64,000 nucleotides of DNA, from contig JAWQUS010000001.1 in NCBI GenBank assembly GCA_036365455.1, positions 23,917,001 through 23,981,000 of the forward strand, given 5' to 3'. Positions 46,350-58,330 of the stretch are shown one piece after another. Source of the DNA: Macrosoma leucophasiata. Its lineage: Eukaryota > Arthropoda > Insecta > Lepidoptera > Hedylidae. Within the stretch, counting starts at the first letter, position 1. Each line of letters starts with the position of its first letter. The notes under the pieces were generated by a model. That model did not search any database. It worked only from the letters and a program-made list of their open reading frames with translations, and was not told where the DNA came from. The position numbers and the translations under genes are program-made.

Positions 46350-46742
46350 TAGTGGTAGATTTCTAATGAACGATCTAGAGGGCGTAAGGACCACTGTATT
46401 ACCTTCCTTAGGCTTCTGAAATGGCATCTGCATTAAAATCTTCGGTTGTCATATAGATATAGATATCTGATGCAATGTTCACTTCCATGAACTGCATGCC
46501 AGATTATTTTAGGTATTACATAAAAAAGCTGACTACGAATGAACTCGTTGAAGCTGATTATCCTCCTCAACGGTCTGATTTAAAATAAATAAAAAACTAA
46601 AATGTGTGGTTTTCTATCTATATAGAACTATCACAAAGGTAATGCAGAATAGACCTCAGGGGTGGCAACGCAGTCTGCAGGTAGGCTGCAGTCATCACCT
46701 GTCATTCATATAAAATATAATCCATGCATGCCCGCAGGCTAC
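46350..46742 (+). repeat. SINE-A, old and degraded, interrupted
   Basis: Scattered family words (GTGGTAGATTTCTAATGAAC, GGGCGTAAGGACCAC, GTAGGCTGCAGTCATCAC, CATGCATGCCCGCAGG). A SINE-T interrupts its tail, and the remainder (AAAAAGG) resumes at 47050. Confidence 0.5.
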
Positions 46743-46755
46743 CTTAGTTACATAA

Positions 46756-47036
46756 CGTACGTAACTTCACGCTTGTAATCCCCGAAGAGGTAGGCAGAGG
46801 TAAATGCATGCATCATACATACAAGCATCCACCACTCGCCGGTCACGTTTTGGCCCATGTAACAGGTGGCGAACCTGTTGCCATCTCCGGGCACATTACC
46901 AAACTCCGGGGTACTAGGATACTGCCAGAAAATGGAAAAATCCCAATAGAAGCAGAGATAAAGGATTTTGAACCTTTATCTCTGATAGTCCCCGACCCGG
47001 GAATCGAACCCAGGATCTCCAGCGTAATGGTAGTGG
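46756..47036 (-). repeat. SINE-T, reverse, head-truncated
   Basis: CTTAGTTACATAA flanks it (46743-46755 and 47037-47049). The head ends in the box A region. The forward frame at 46808-47041 is only the reverse reading of the SINE. Confidence 0.85.
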
Positions 47037-47062
47037 CTTAGTTACATAAAAAGGTAAAAAAA

Positions 47063-48037
47063 GAAAAACAAAATTCAGAAGTTATTTTCGAACAGTTGAG
47101 TACCCCTGTATCAAGATGCGTGCGTTACCGTGCGCCGGCGCACGACAGACAGATTTATGTGGGCGTCCTCAGCCCTCATTATGCCGGCCGATTGCGTGCC
47201 TGATTAGATAATTAACAACTATACTTTACCTTGCACCTTTTGTATATGAATAGATCATTGTTTCGTTAACTATGTTGAAGGTATTACGCTCTCGTTACAT
47301 AGCAGCTTCCTTTGTTGTTTTGAGGTTTTTATGCATCGATAAAAACTAGAGTTCTCAATATATATTGCCATTCCCAAGAATTAGAGCTATTTTGGCAGCG
47401 GCAAAAATTATTCGGTTACATTGTGGCCAGCTATTCAGTTGGGACCTATTAGCTCTAAACACTACATTGATTTTTGTTGTTGTTTAGACACCATCTCATA
47501 AATCAATAATGACGTTAATGTACAATACCTACTCAATTGCAGATACAGAGGTTGAAATTCTATTTTACTCACGTAAAAGAATCATCTAGTAAAATATTCT
47601 TGAAAATTTTATGGATATTTATCTCAACAAAAACGTTTAAGAAAAAGATCAACAAGAGACCATTTCCCGCCGTACAACATTCCCCTTTACAAAACACGAA
47701 TCGAGTATCGACAAATCGAATGACGAATTCAAAAAACGAACACGTCCATCGTAAATACAGTACAAATTAATAATTGAGCGGACCGCGGCCATTGGTTGTT
47801 CGAAACGAACAATTATTCAAACGCGCCGCTCTGATTGGCCGGCGAATAGTTTTTTACACGTTGACAGCGTGATGGATTCGACCCTTCGACTCCTGCGCAG
47901 GTTGTTTAAGTGTGCGTGACTCGTATGTTTACCTATTTTGTTCACATGTTTAGTGTTGTACGTGTTACATTAAATTGTACTTTCTGATTAACTTTTTTGT
48001 CGGCAGATGTAATTGGATAATTTGTTTAAAACGCGTT
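47063..48037. other. No gene; CCAAT-bearing GC patch
   Basis: 47770-47930 is GC-richer with two ATTGG words (reverse CCAAT) about 40 bp apart and a possible promoter character. The frame at 47537-47770 has no domain. Confidence 0.3.
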
Positions 48038-48076
48038 TTTACCTACGTCAGACATAACATGTCTGACGTAGGTAAA
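48038..48076. repeat. Perfect 18-bp hairpin
   Basis: Arms 48038-48055 and 48059-48076, three-base loop. Confidence 0.85.
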
Positions 48077-48085
48077 CTGTAGTAA

Positions 48086-48167
48086 ACTGTTTTTAAGTAT
48101 TTACTTCAGTATACTTATACAAATTAGATTAATTATAAGTATACTGAAGTAAATACTTAAAAACAGT
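48086..48167. repeat. Perfect 33-bp hairpin
   Basis: Arms 48086-48118 and 48135-48167 with a 16-base AT-rich loop. It sits 9 bp after the preceding hairpin. Confidence 0.85.
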
Positions 48168-48169
48168 AG

Positions 48170-49195
48170 TCCAGCCTATTAAATTAACCTCTGATCTGAT
48201 ATGTCACTAAAAAAATACAATTTGAAAAAAAAAAACATTATGACTTATTAGCATATAGATCTTGCAGTAATGGCCACCATTACTTTGTAATTTTCACGAC
48301 ATTTAACACTACTATATACGTTCTGGGTTCGTGTAACCTTTAGTTAAAATATAAATAAAATAATTGAAGAAGAAGTATATATTTCAACTAAAATTAACAT
48401 TCAAAAAGTCCGTTCAAAAACACATAACATCTACGCACACAGTAAGCATGTTCGATCAATCGAACAAAAAACGCAACAAACATGGCGGGTCGGTGCGCGC
48501 GCGCATGTCATTTACTTTATAGTTCCCAAGACGGTATGCCCCATAACGTTTTATGGCCGAAACGATAATAGTTTAATGGACCGGGTTAAGGGATCTATAA
48601 TGATGCGATATCTGAGCGTTAAGTGACTTTTAACTTGGTCGGCGCCTTTGATGTTTGCGGTGTTTACTTGAAGTCTAGAAGCAAGGAAGTGTTTTAGAAG
48701 CAAAACAGCTAACGGTTGTAAAATAGTATGACTGTATTAAGCTCGTCTATTTTCAATGTAAATTTACCGAGATTGACAGAGAGTGAATTAAAGGCTTGAA
48801 AGCTACATTTCACATGACAAGACTCACCATACAAACTGGCGTTCTATGACAATGCGACTTACCTGAAAAAAAAACGGAAACATTAAAATTACAATTAAAC
48901 ATTATAAAATTATTTTTTATAAGTATCATAATTTTTTAATAATAATTATATGTTAGAACTAAATATGTTCCTTAATCTTTGGCTTCTTCTTTCTTCTTGG
49001 GATCGAACCAATAACTTTATTATAAGTGGTGGCCAGTAATAATGTTCCCACGTACAATATGAATTCTGCATTTAAGTGGGTACCTACTAATAGGTCTACA
49101 GTATTTGAAAAAAAAACCTTGATCGAGAAGAATCGAACCCGAAAAACGTCGATGTGACACCATTGTCAGCAGTTTTGGGGACAACAGTGCATCTT
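48170..49195. other. No gene seen
   Basis: AT-rich. A GCGCGCGC run near 48497-48505. Confidence 0.4.
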
Positions 49196-49199
49196 TAGA

Positions 49200-49295
49200 A
49201 GAGAATATGCCATAATCCCTTGGCATCTGGATTGGTGATCGCAGTAACGGCAGTTTTATCATGGGACGCTGCCCATCTCGCGTTACTGTATTTAA
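49200..49295. repeat. Family E fragment
   Basis: GAATATGCCATAATCCCTTG and TGATCGCAGTAACGGCAG, GACGCTGCCCATCTCGCG: see 12840. Confidence 0.5.
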
Positions 49296-49316
49296 TGCCG
49301 CCTATTAGTATGGTTT

Positions 49317-49877
49317 CATAGCATTTTCGTAGGTTTTCGAGAGCTTCATACATTGTAGAAATTAAACTTGCGGATTTTCTCGCGTATACAACACTCCCAA
49401 ACTTCTTCCTACACCCGACGTTTCGGTCGCTTTCCAGCTATCGTGGTGCATGTCTGCCCGTGACCACGGTAGCTGGAAAGCGACCAAAACGTCGGGTGTA
49501 GGAAGAAGTTTGGGAGTGTTGTATACGCGAGAAAATCCGCAAGTTTAATTTCTACAATGGTTTCATAGAGCAACACGGGCCACCGGCCACGGCGGACTGG
49601 GGAGGAGTAGCCATATGCAGGCTTTCCCCTCCGTCAAAGTACAAGCCCAAGTGCCTGTCGCCCAGATGTTTAAATGTGTGCGTGAAATTGTTTATGTATT
49701 TCAATTAAGTAAGGGTGTGAGTTTCATTGTAAATTTGTAATAGACGATTTTTGTAGTGTGGGTGTGTGTCACACGCATTTCCCCCCGCAAAAAATGACAG
49801 ACTGTGTTGCATCGGTAATAAACGCTATGGCTAATCCCTTCCGGCCCACCGCGGCTGGTGGCCCGAGTTGCTCTATG
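49317..49877 (+). mobile_element. hAT-type MITE split by a fold-back element
   Basis: The 8-bp flank TATGGTTT occurs at 49309-49316 and 49878-49885. The left terminus CATAG is at 49317-49321, and the rest (AGCAACACGGG...) resumes at 49569. The right terminus is GTTGCTCTATG. The inverted termini extend roughly 50 bp with mismatches. The intact element would be about 314 bp. Confidence 0.8.
49322..49556. mobile_element. Fold-back element inside the MITE
   Basis: Arms of about 88 bp, CATTGTAGAAATTAAACTTG (49351) to GGTCGCTTTCCAGCT and its complement ending 49559, with one or two mismatches and a loop of about 30 bp. The MITE word ATGGTTTCATAG is duplicated around it (49310-49321 and 49557-49568). 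Arm fragments recur near 32994 and 55808. Confidence 0.75.
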
Positions 49878-49885
49878 TATGGTTT

Positions 49886-52330
49886 GAACGCCATTGTCGG
49901 GTGAACTGACTACACTAGTGGTAGAATTCTTCTCCGCTCGTAGGCGGTGAGATCTTTACGTCTAGAAGCCTAACTAGGCTGCTAGATTCATGAAATAGTT
50001 GGCATCAAAAGTTAAGGCTATGAGAATTAGGTCTTCTAAAATGACAGTACAAAAGTAAACCTACAAACTTTAATCAGAATTAGCCCCAGCGGATACAAAT
50101 GCAAATTCCCCATACGTTAGGTGGTTCTGTGTTCAAGAAAACAAATTTAATGTTCAAAAAACTCATTATGGCCTCGCGAAGCAGACATCCAAACAAATTG
50201 GAGTCAGAAGGAGCCAAGCTACGGCCCGTTGCATTAAATAGCCTGTGACAAGTGCATTTAGGGTGTGTACGCACTGGCTTCTTTCGGTGAGACATTTTTT
50301 GCGACTATTTATTTTAAACATAATTTATCTTTAGACTTCTAATTCTACTAATTGTTTTACAAATTTCGCATCTTTGTCGCTTTCCTGTAATGTATCTGTG
50401 TCGCTTGACAAAAACGAAATATTGAGTAGATTTATATATTTTCTTTTGAATCAAACATTCTAAAACTATTTCGCGTTCAAGATTATCAGTCAGATTTAAA
50501 GATGAAAGAATTGACTGCGATAAACGTTATTTAAAATAAATGTTTTTTAAATAAACCGTTTAAGAACATGCTACAATCTTACAGCTTCTTTTTCACCAGG
50601 TTATCACTTTTGTACAAACAAATTTGTAGTACCTATTTAAATACCAAAATCATATTTAAAATGGCTGTGTTTAGTACAGTTCATTCTCAATTAACAACTT
50701 TTAAGGAACGTGTTAATTTTGTGTTTATATTGTATATAATTAATTGCATAATATTAAAGAATAATAATTAACCTAGCCCACCTTAAAAGAGTCGTTAAAC
50801 CCACTATCAAACATTCCACGTCGATTTTTTATTGCATTCCACCAGTAATTACGAAATTCGTGGTGTGATTATGGAATAGTGATATAATAAAAAATAGTTA
50901 TACATTTTAATTGCACCTAATTATATTATGAAAGCACCCTTACATACAAAAATGTCCGCGACAGACGACTCAAGCTTCATTATTTACAGTTGATACATTT
51001 TTAATTAAGTCTTCAAATTAATTAAATAAAATATTTAATTTATCTAAAGATCTTTCATAGATTGGTGCTATAATGTACTAAGACCTAAAATCACCCTATT
51101 GTTAGTTAAACATTTGTCTTTGGTTTATCATAAACATAAGTAAGCTATTGATTTTGAATACTGATGAAATTTATATTACATGACACAAGGTAGGTAGGTA
51201 TCTATGATAACAATGGAAGTAGATTCTGGTGTAAGACAGGTAGCACTGTCAATAGTTTCCTAAATTGGATTGCGATACTAAAATGGACAACACTTGACAA
51301 CTTGCAGCACGGTGCAGAATGGCGCAGAATGTATTTCTAAAATTGCTATATTTACAAAATAATCGATAACTTTAATTAGTTATAAAACGCAATCAAACTG
51401 ATGAAGTTTAATTAATCATCGTTATCAATATTAAATTAAATAAATAAACATAATTAAAAAATCATTAATTTGTTAAAGACGCCAATATTGCAATCATGTC
51501 CAATTCGAGAGTTCGGTTAAATAGATCGTCTATAAAAATTTATTTGACATTTAATGATACGTTTCGTGATCGTTCGATTAAATACAAATGATTACTAAAA
51601 TTGATGACTTTATATAATGAAAAAATATTGAATATAAACTAATGATAACTTCGCTCTAAAACGCGATACAATTTTACGATTCCATAATTAGGATATAATA
51701 AAAAAAGCTGAATCGCTTGTTTGCGTTACTTTTACGAGGCGTTAAAATATAGTTAATTTTAGTAAATTACAGACGTTATCATACAATATAGTTTTATCTA
51801 ATTTTATGTGTGGGCGATGTGATGAGTATGTAAATATTTATTAAGTAAAATCGTTAAAGTCGTGTTTAAAAGGCGAGATAAAAAGTTCAAACGTATTGAG
51901 TTACAATCTTGATATTACAAATGCTGGTGCCACCCACTCTGTTACACACAATCAAAATTTCGGATCGGTTATAGCTCAGTAGCGAGCAGTCCTATACGTG
52001 TACCAAGTTTTACTAGGCCGAATAGTTTTAAGTAAATATTGTTGGGACAGATGCACAGACTGACGCTCAAGAGATACCATAAGGGTTGCTTTTTCTTTCT
52101 TTTGAACATGATAAAAAGTTTCATCTTTATGTAAATGCCTCAGTAGTCCAGTGGTTAAGACATTTTTAAACATAGCAAGAGCTATCAATCAAGAATCTCA
52201 CCTCACGTAAATGAACTAGCGAGTGGACTAGAAGGCACAGGAAGTGTAACACATAGCAGACTTAGACGACATAGTGTCCCTACACTAAGCGCAAGATTCG
52301 CATAGATTTTGACATTTTACACAAAAAAAG
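49886..52330. other. 2.4-kb AT-rich stretch, no gene
   Basis: No clear repeats. The frames at 50080-50295, 50568-50771 and 51976-52188 lack known domains. 51960-52160 holds two short tRNA-D-arm-like words of doubtful meaning. Confidence 0.4.
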
Positions 52331-52640
52331 TAGTCCAGTGGTAGCAGGCCACTACTACTACGCGGGTTCAATTCCCAGGTCGAGGGTTTTCAGAGATAAC
52401 AGTCTAAAATCCTTTATTTCTGATTCTATTGGGATTTTTCCAATTTTCCTGTTTTTTTGGCTTATGTTCCGACTCAGTGAATCGGAGTTTGGTAATGTGC
52501 CCAGAGATGTTAACAGGCTCGCCACATGGGTCAAAACTACTCACAGCGTAACCGGCGAATCGTGGATGTTTGCATATTATGCTTGAATGTACGAATACAC
52601 ATCTGTCTATCCCTTCATTTAAAATAGGCGAGAAGTTACG
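52329..52640 (+). repeat. SINE-T, degraded
   Basis: TAGTCCAGTGGTAGCAGGCC head, short deletion before CGCGGGTTCAATTCCC, and a divergent tail (GAGAAGTTACG). Confidence 0.75.
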
Positions 52641-52968
52641 TATCTTTATTTATATTAAACATCAACAGTACAGTCAATGCAGCAAATATAAACTCACAAT
52701 AAAACTAAACAGCCACCAGTAATTACGGAGTGTGCACTACAATCGAATGGCATCTCGTGACGCGACCTATCGGCTAGATGTGTCCAGTTATTTTCACTCC
52801 GACTTCCATCTTAATATGTACCATGTAAGCGAGAATTTATAGAGATGTGACACTACTTGTGGCTCACGATGCAATGTTGTTTGAGTATCGAGTTTGATTA
52901 GAAGTGTGTCGATTACAATCATTCGTTTTGCAAATAACAATACATTCATAATTATTATAGTACGGATT

Positions 52969-53140
52969 TTTTTTTTTATGTAATAAAAGTGGCAAGCAAG
53001 CATGCAGTTCACATTCATGTTAAGTGAAGACTGCAGCCTATAGACACCCACACAATGACCAGAGGTCAAAATGCAGATGCGCTGCCACTCCTGAGGCATT
53101 AGGTGTTATGCCTCTGTGCCGGAAATTACAGGGCCGTACA
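52969..53140 (-). repeat. SINE-A, 5' truncated
   Basis: Poly-T, then the 3' half to GGGCCGTACATT. Confidence 0.8.
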
Positions 53141-55925
53141 TTTACTATACAAATGTTATTTATAAATAAGCTCTACATTAATTTCAAGGTAGTAATTATA
53201 AGTATTATTGTTTTTTTCAAAAATCGCATTCTATTAGAGTCATGAAAGATAAGTTATGAATTAGTTTGTAAGATTGAAATACATAAATAAATTACACAAA
53301 ACAGCAAGGAAGGTGTCTGTGAATTTGTGTTGTGTTTTATTTTTATTTTTGAACAGCCGTCAAAAGTATCTCATTGTGACATAAACCTATCAGCAAACGC
53401 ACGTAGGTACGATATAAAGTTAGAATATCTATTCAGCCATTATTGAAGCGAAAACATCTGTGAAGCTATAACTATTAGAATATATTTAAAAGTTGCCCAG
53501 TCTATTAATGTCTTTAGCTCAGAATCTAATACGTAGATTATCTTAATTTATGCATAGATCGGAAACTGATTTGCAGTGTCTCTATTTATTAGTCTAAATA
53601 CCCATAGTGCTAATACGATTATAATATAAAAATATAACATATTAGGTTAATGATTCATAATGCATATTTTATTGATATGCATTATGAATCATATAGATAT
53701 TTGTTATCGGTCATAGTAAAACTTTTTCAAGTATTCCTTATACTGTATTTCTTATAAACTAGTTCGGCAATGGTAACGGTATTCGATCAATTAGATTGGT
53801 ATCAATCTGACCATAAGAAGTGAGTGACAGTTCGCGTGACGTCACTACGTAGACAACTCATTAGCGTCACATCACTAGTAGTCGGTTTTCACTGCTACTG
53901 CTTTTACGTATCGTTCTTTGAATGTTGCTATTAATTTACTACATCTTTTCGTATCTTTTTGTTCAATACTAAGGAAGACATCTATCATCATAATTATATC
54001 TTCTAACTCTAAGCTGTTGTTGTCATTTAGTGTATCCACAAATTTTAATCATTTAGATTTTGATAAACTTTCAAACAAAACTTGTTATGAGACCCTTAGC
54101 CCTGAAGCACCAAGGCCATTAGCAGAATCCGTTCTTATCATCTGATTAAGAACAGCTTCCGTAACAAAAGACCATGGCAAGATTTGTAAAATAAAGCATA
54201 TTAGGTAGGTATTTACAAGATATAACACTTTTCAAAAATGATTTTGAGAATATTAAGAATACTAATAATAATCGATCACTAAATGATCAAAGGTTAGTCC
54301 TAAGAATGTAGAGAGAAAAAGAGAAGTATTTTTCGAAATTCATACCCTAAGCTGGTAAAAACCAGCGACTAGCTCGAAAGTTTGCATATTTATATTAAAT
54401 TATAATTAATTCAATAAAAAAAAATAAAAGAATCCTCACGATTGAAAATTGATCAGAGTTTGCAAATAACGAACGATAACTTAAAAATTTCTCGCATGTT
54501 CGACACGACCTCGTATCACGTACGCCATCTAGAACTCGTAGTACCGCCAACAATAGTATTACCCGGAGTGGGATAAGATCAACACACATTAGCTCTCAGA
54601 CTTTGACCCGTCCATTATTTATTGATGCCGACAAAAATACATCGTCACAACGTCTAGACAAATCGAGAATTTCACTTATATGGAACTGCATTTAGTCTTG
54701 TTGGCGACACTGGGTTATTTTTAATTGCATTTTTTAGATGTTACAGGATTGGGAAATAGCTGTTTATTTTCGGTTGAGTGGTTAATAGGTACGTCGAAAG
54801 TAGATTGACTTTTTATTTGTATTTTTAGACCTTTTTATATCTTATTCTTTTCTTTGCAAACTTGTCTTGCTTCTACTCACATTTCTTCATTCAAAGTTTT
54901 GATTTGTTCTGAACCAACATTGTTACATATTTCTTTTTATATGTGCTATTCTGCTTAGTTTAGGTTTATTGTTCTTAAGAATACCAACGATTGGCCAGTT
55001 ACGTTTTGTCCTATGAAATAAGTGACAAATCTGCGGGCACATAACTCCTGAAGTCCTGAACACCTGACCCTGGGAAATATCCGGCAAATGTATCCGATAA
55101 TTGCAACAAGAACAAATATCAATTTTTATCTGCAAACTCAAACTCAAAAATTCATTCAGATTTGACTTGAAATAGGATGTAATGTAATGATTCGCCAACA
55201 TTTATCGTTTATTGTGATTTATGAACAACATAAATTAAGTAATTATTCCTTTCAAAACAGAGACTAAAGGCCTTAAAATCTCAACCCAAAACCCGGAACT
55301 AAAATGTTTAGTATAAAAATATGATCTTAAGATCGTCTCAGAGACTGAGATCTGTCTAGTAATACGGATCCTTAGTTCATTGAAATTGTGGTACCAGACA
55401 AATAAAGACTCTAATAGGAGAAAAACAAAGCTAATAATTACATTCGATTGTGTTCTAATTAACAAAGACATTTGATTTTGTTAGTATTGAAAAGAAAAGA
55501 CTAAAAATTCAAACTGCAGAAAGATATTTCTTGAATGATCTTTATTGTATAGATATATATTCATCATAACATATTCAAGTACTCCACAGTTCACAGGTGA
55601 ACCTGGCTCTCGAAATGTTAGACATTTCTGTAGCAGGGCGTGTCAACGTGCGGAGTTAAGCCGACAGACAAGACAAGCAAACGGACTGCCGGACACAAAG
55701 AGTGTCCTAGTGTCCACCGCCTCAGAACGGAGTGACGTCACTCGTCGCTGGATATGACGACGAAATTAGAGGATACAAGTGATTTAAGTACTTTTAAATT
55801 AACTCATTTCGGTCGCTTTCCAGCTTCCGTTGTCTTGGGCAGACTAGTCTGAAAAAATATTAAGTTAAATATACGCGAGATACATCCGACTAGTTTTATT
55901 CCAATGAGTAAAGATTGCGAAAACC
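53141..55925. other. 2.8-kb stretch, no gene; hairpin and CRE words
   Basis: Perfect hairpin at 53650-53692. Perfect CRE palindromes TGACGTCA at 53837-53844 and 55733-55740. A fold-back trace at 55808 (TTTCGGTCGCTTTCCAGCTT). Open frames have no recognised domain. Confidence 0.4.
53650..53692. repeat. Perfect 17-bp hairpin
   Basis: Arms 53650-53666 and 53676-53692, 9-base loop. Confidence 0.85.
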
Positions 55926-56043
55926 TATAAAATGCAGATGTGTTGGTGGCAGTAAGCATGTCTCTGTGATAGTTATTACGGGGCTATACAAACCTGCAAG
56001 AAATGTATTGAAGTTAAGATAACGTAGGGAATATCTTAATTGT

Positions 56044-56285
56044 ACTGGTGGTAGAGCTCCAGTGACGGAGCTCGCAGACGTAGTACCACCGCATCACCTA
56101 ATCTACTTGCTTCTAAATAGTAGTGTTCAGCACTATCGGGTCGAATCAGGTTGTAACGGCCCTGTATTTTCCGACATACATACATACTAAATCTCAGGTA
56201 ACATGAAGATATGTTTACAGGCTAAACTATTACTTACATTCAATGTAAACTGTATGATCGAATGCCATTTCATGACAATAAAAAA
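56044..56285 (+). repeat. SINE-A, degraded 3' half
   Basis: Well-kept head CTGGTGGTAGAGCTCCAGTG; the 3' half has lost several parts but still ends CCATTTCATGACAATAAAAA. Confidence 0.7.
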
Positions 56286-56354
56286 TCCGTTTCTCTATGG
56301 ACGCGAGTTCGTCTCGCAAGTGGTCGGTTTCAGTTTTAAATTCCTTTGCGAAGC
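56286..56354. repeat. Direct-repeat block left of SINE-A
   Basis: TCTATGGACGCGAGTTCGTC ... TTTTAAATTCCTTTGCGAAG matches 56636-56702 on the other side of the SINE-A copy. Confidence 0.6.
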
Positions 56355-56616
56355 TTTTTTTATGTAATGGAAGTGGCAAACAAGCATGCAGTTCACATTG
56401 ATGTTAAGTGATGACTGCAGCCTATAGACACTTACACGAAGGCCAAGGTCAAAATGCAGATGCGCTACCACTCCTGAGGCCTAATGTGTTATGCCTCTGT
56501 GCCAGAAATTACAGAGCCGTACATTACCACCTGACCGGAATACGATAGTGCTGAACACTACCATTAAAAGGCAAGTATATTAGGTAACGCTGTGGTGCCA
56601 ACAACCGCGAGCGCCG
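56355..56616 (-). repeat. SINE-A, near full length
   Basis: Poly-T to the ACAACCGCGAGCGCCG head, which is truncated and altered. Confidence 0.8.
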
Positions 56617-56635
56617 ATTAAAAAAATTGTTCGTT

Positions 56636-56702
56636 ACTCTACGGACGCGAGTTAGTCTCACATGCATTCGGATTTAGTTTTAAATTCCTTTGCAAAGTTA
56701 TT
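56636..56702. repeat. Direct-repeat block right of SINE-A
   Basis: Partner of 56286-56354, with several substitutions. Confidence 0.6.
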
Positions 56703-56979
56703 GGTTAAGGTAATTTATTTCCGGGTTGCTCAAGTCAGTACTGGTTACAGTACTTAATATTCAGGGCATAATAATAAAGATACTTCAAACCAACAAATCT
56801 CAACAATCACCGACTGGATCTCACAACTCATGCACATACGCGGTAATTGACAATCCAGCGCATTAAACACGTTTTATAGGGACCCTCGAATATAACTCCT
56901 TGATTCATATAAATCTTCATTGAAATGTTCACCATTAGCCGAATCAAATGTTAAGTCGCGGTCGCGGTCGCTAATAATA

Positions 56980-58261
56980 GGTTGGGGAAAAAGTCTTTTC
57001 GCATTATAGTATGTATGAACTTGTAATAAAATCTCTTTGGCTGTAGTATTTGTATCTGGCTGGTTTTGGTATCATTGAAAGTTAAAATTTTAAAGAACAT
57101 AATTCCAAATTCAAATTAGGCAAATGTGTGATTTTCATTTGTTTCTCGTACTGTCAAGATGAGTGAATCTAATGAAGAAATTCGATACATTTTAAAATTT
57201 TACTACAAAAAAGGTAAAAATGCAACGCAAGCCGCGAAAAAAAATTGCGATGTTTAGATTCTAGTGCAGTGTCTGTGAGAGTTGCACGAATTTGGTTTAA
57301 GCATTTTCAATCCGGAAATTTTGATGTCAAAGATGCACCTCGCTCTGGTCGCCCTATTACGGATAAAATGCATGCCATTTTTGAAAAAGTGGAGCATGAT
57401 CGACGTATCAGTAGTTACGACGTAGCTGAAGAACTGAGAATTGATCACAAAACAGTTTTGGCGCATTTGAAAAAGCTGGGTACAAAAAAAAGCTCGATAT
57501 TTGGGTACCTCACGAGCTCACTGAAAGAAACCTAATGAACCGTGTACTCATTTGTGATTCTTTATTACGACGTAATGAAACCGAATCATTTACAGCACCG
57601 AAGAAGCTGATAACTGGTGATGAAAAGTGGATCACGTACGACAAGAACGTGTGAAAAAGGTCGTGGTCAAAGGCCGGTCAGGCTTCACAGACTGTGGTAA
57701 AACCCGGGTTAACTCGCAATAAGGTGATTTTGTGTGTGTGGTGGGATTGGAAGGGCATTATTCATTATGAGCTATTACCACCAGGCAGGACTATGGATTC
57801 TAAACTCTACTGCGAACAACTGATGAGATTAAAGCAAGAAGTTGAGAGAAAGCGGCCGGAATTGATCAACAGAAGGGGTGTGGTGTTTCATCATGATAAC
57901 GCTAGACCTCACACATCTATAGCCACTCAGCAAAAATTAAGAGAGTTTGGCTGGGAGGTGTTAATGCATCCGCCGTATAGTCCTGACCTTGCACCTTCAG
58001 ATTTCCACCTGTTTCGGTCTCTTCAGAATTCTTTATGCAATGTTAGGTTAACATCACGAGAGGACTGCCAAATCCACTTGTCGCGGTATTTTGATGAGAA
58101 GTTCCAAAATTTTTATAGCAATGGGATCATGTCCCTACCTACAAGATGGCAAAAGGTTATCGTACAAAATGGTACATACATACTTTAGTTAAATTTAAAT
58201 GAACTATATTAAAAAATGTTTTGAATTATCTTAAAAAATGCGAAGAAACTTTTTCCCCAAC
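56980..58261 (+). mobile_element. Mariner DNA transposon, copy 2 (near full length, dead)
   Basis: The same ends as copy 1: GGTTGGGGAAAAAGTC at the left and TTTTTCCCCAAC with TA at the right. About 1.28 kb, the normal mariner length. It differs from copy 1 by point changes and lacks its large deletions. GTCGCGGTCGCGGTCGC lies just left and a GTCGCAATG-like minisatellite just right of it. Confidence 0.9.
57159..58188 (+). pseudogene. Mariner transposase pseudogene (copy 2)
   Basis: Starts at 57159 as in copy 1. A TAG at 57255-57257 (where copy 1 has TAT) stops it after 32 residues. The DNA-binding part resumes from about 57260 and breaks at a frameshift near 57475-57490. The TGAAAAAGG at 57651 carries another stop after the TGDEKW block. 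The frame 57694-58188 is intact: it holds HHDNARPH (second aspartate) and YSPDLAPSDFHLF, the two key aspartates separated by 34 residues, as in the DD34D mariner class. It ends QKVIVQNGTYIL. Without repair it cannot work. Confidence 0.9.
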
Positions 58262-58264
58262 TAT

Positions 58265-58330
58265 GTCACAATGGTCGCAATGTTTGCAATGATCGGAATG
58301 GTCGCAATGATCGCAATGTAGTCGCAGTTG
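58265..58330 (+). repeat. GTCGCAATG-type minisatellite
   Basis: CAATGGTCGCAATG, CAATGATCGGAATGG, TCGCAATGATCGCAATG follow in tandem with variants of a 9-12 bp unit. Placed at the right edge of mariner copy 2. Confidence 0.65.
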
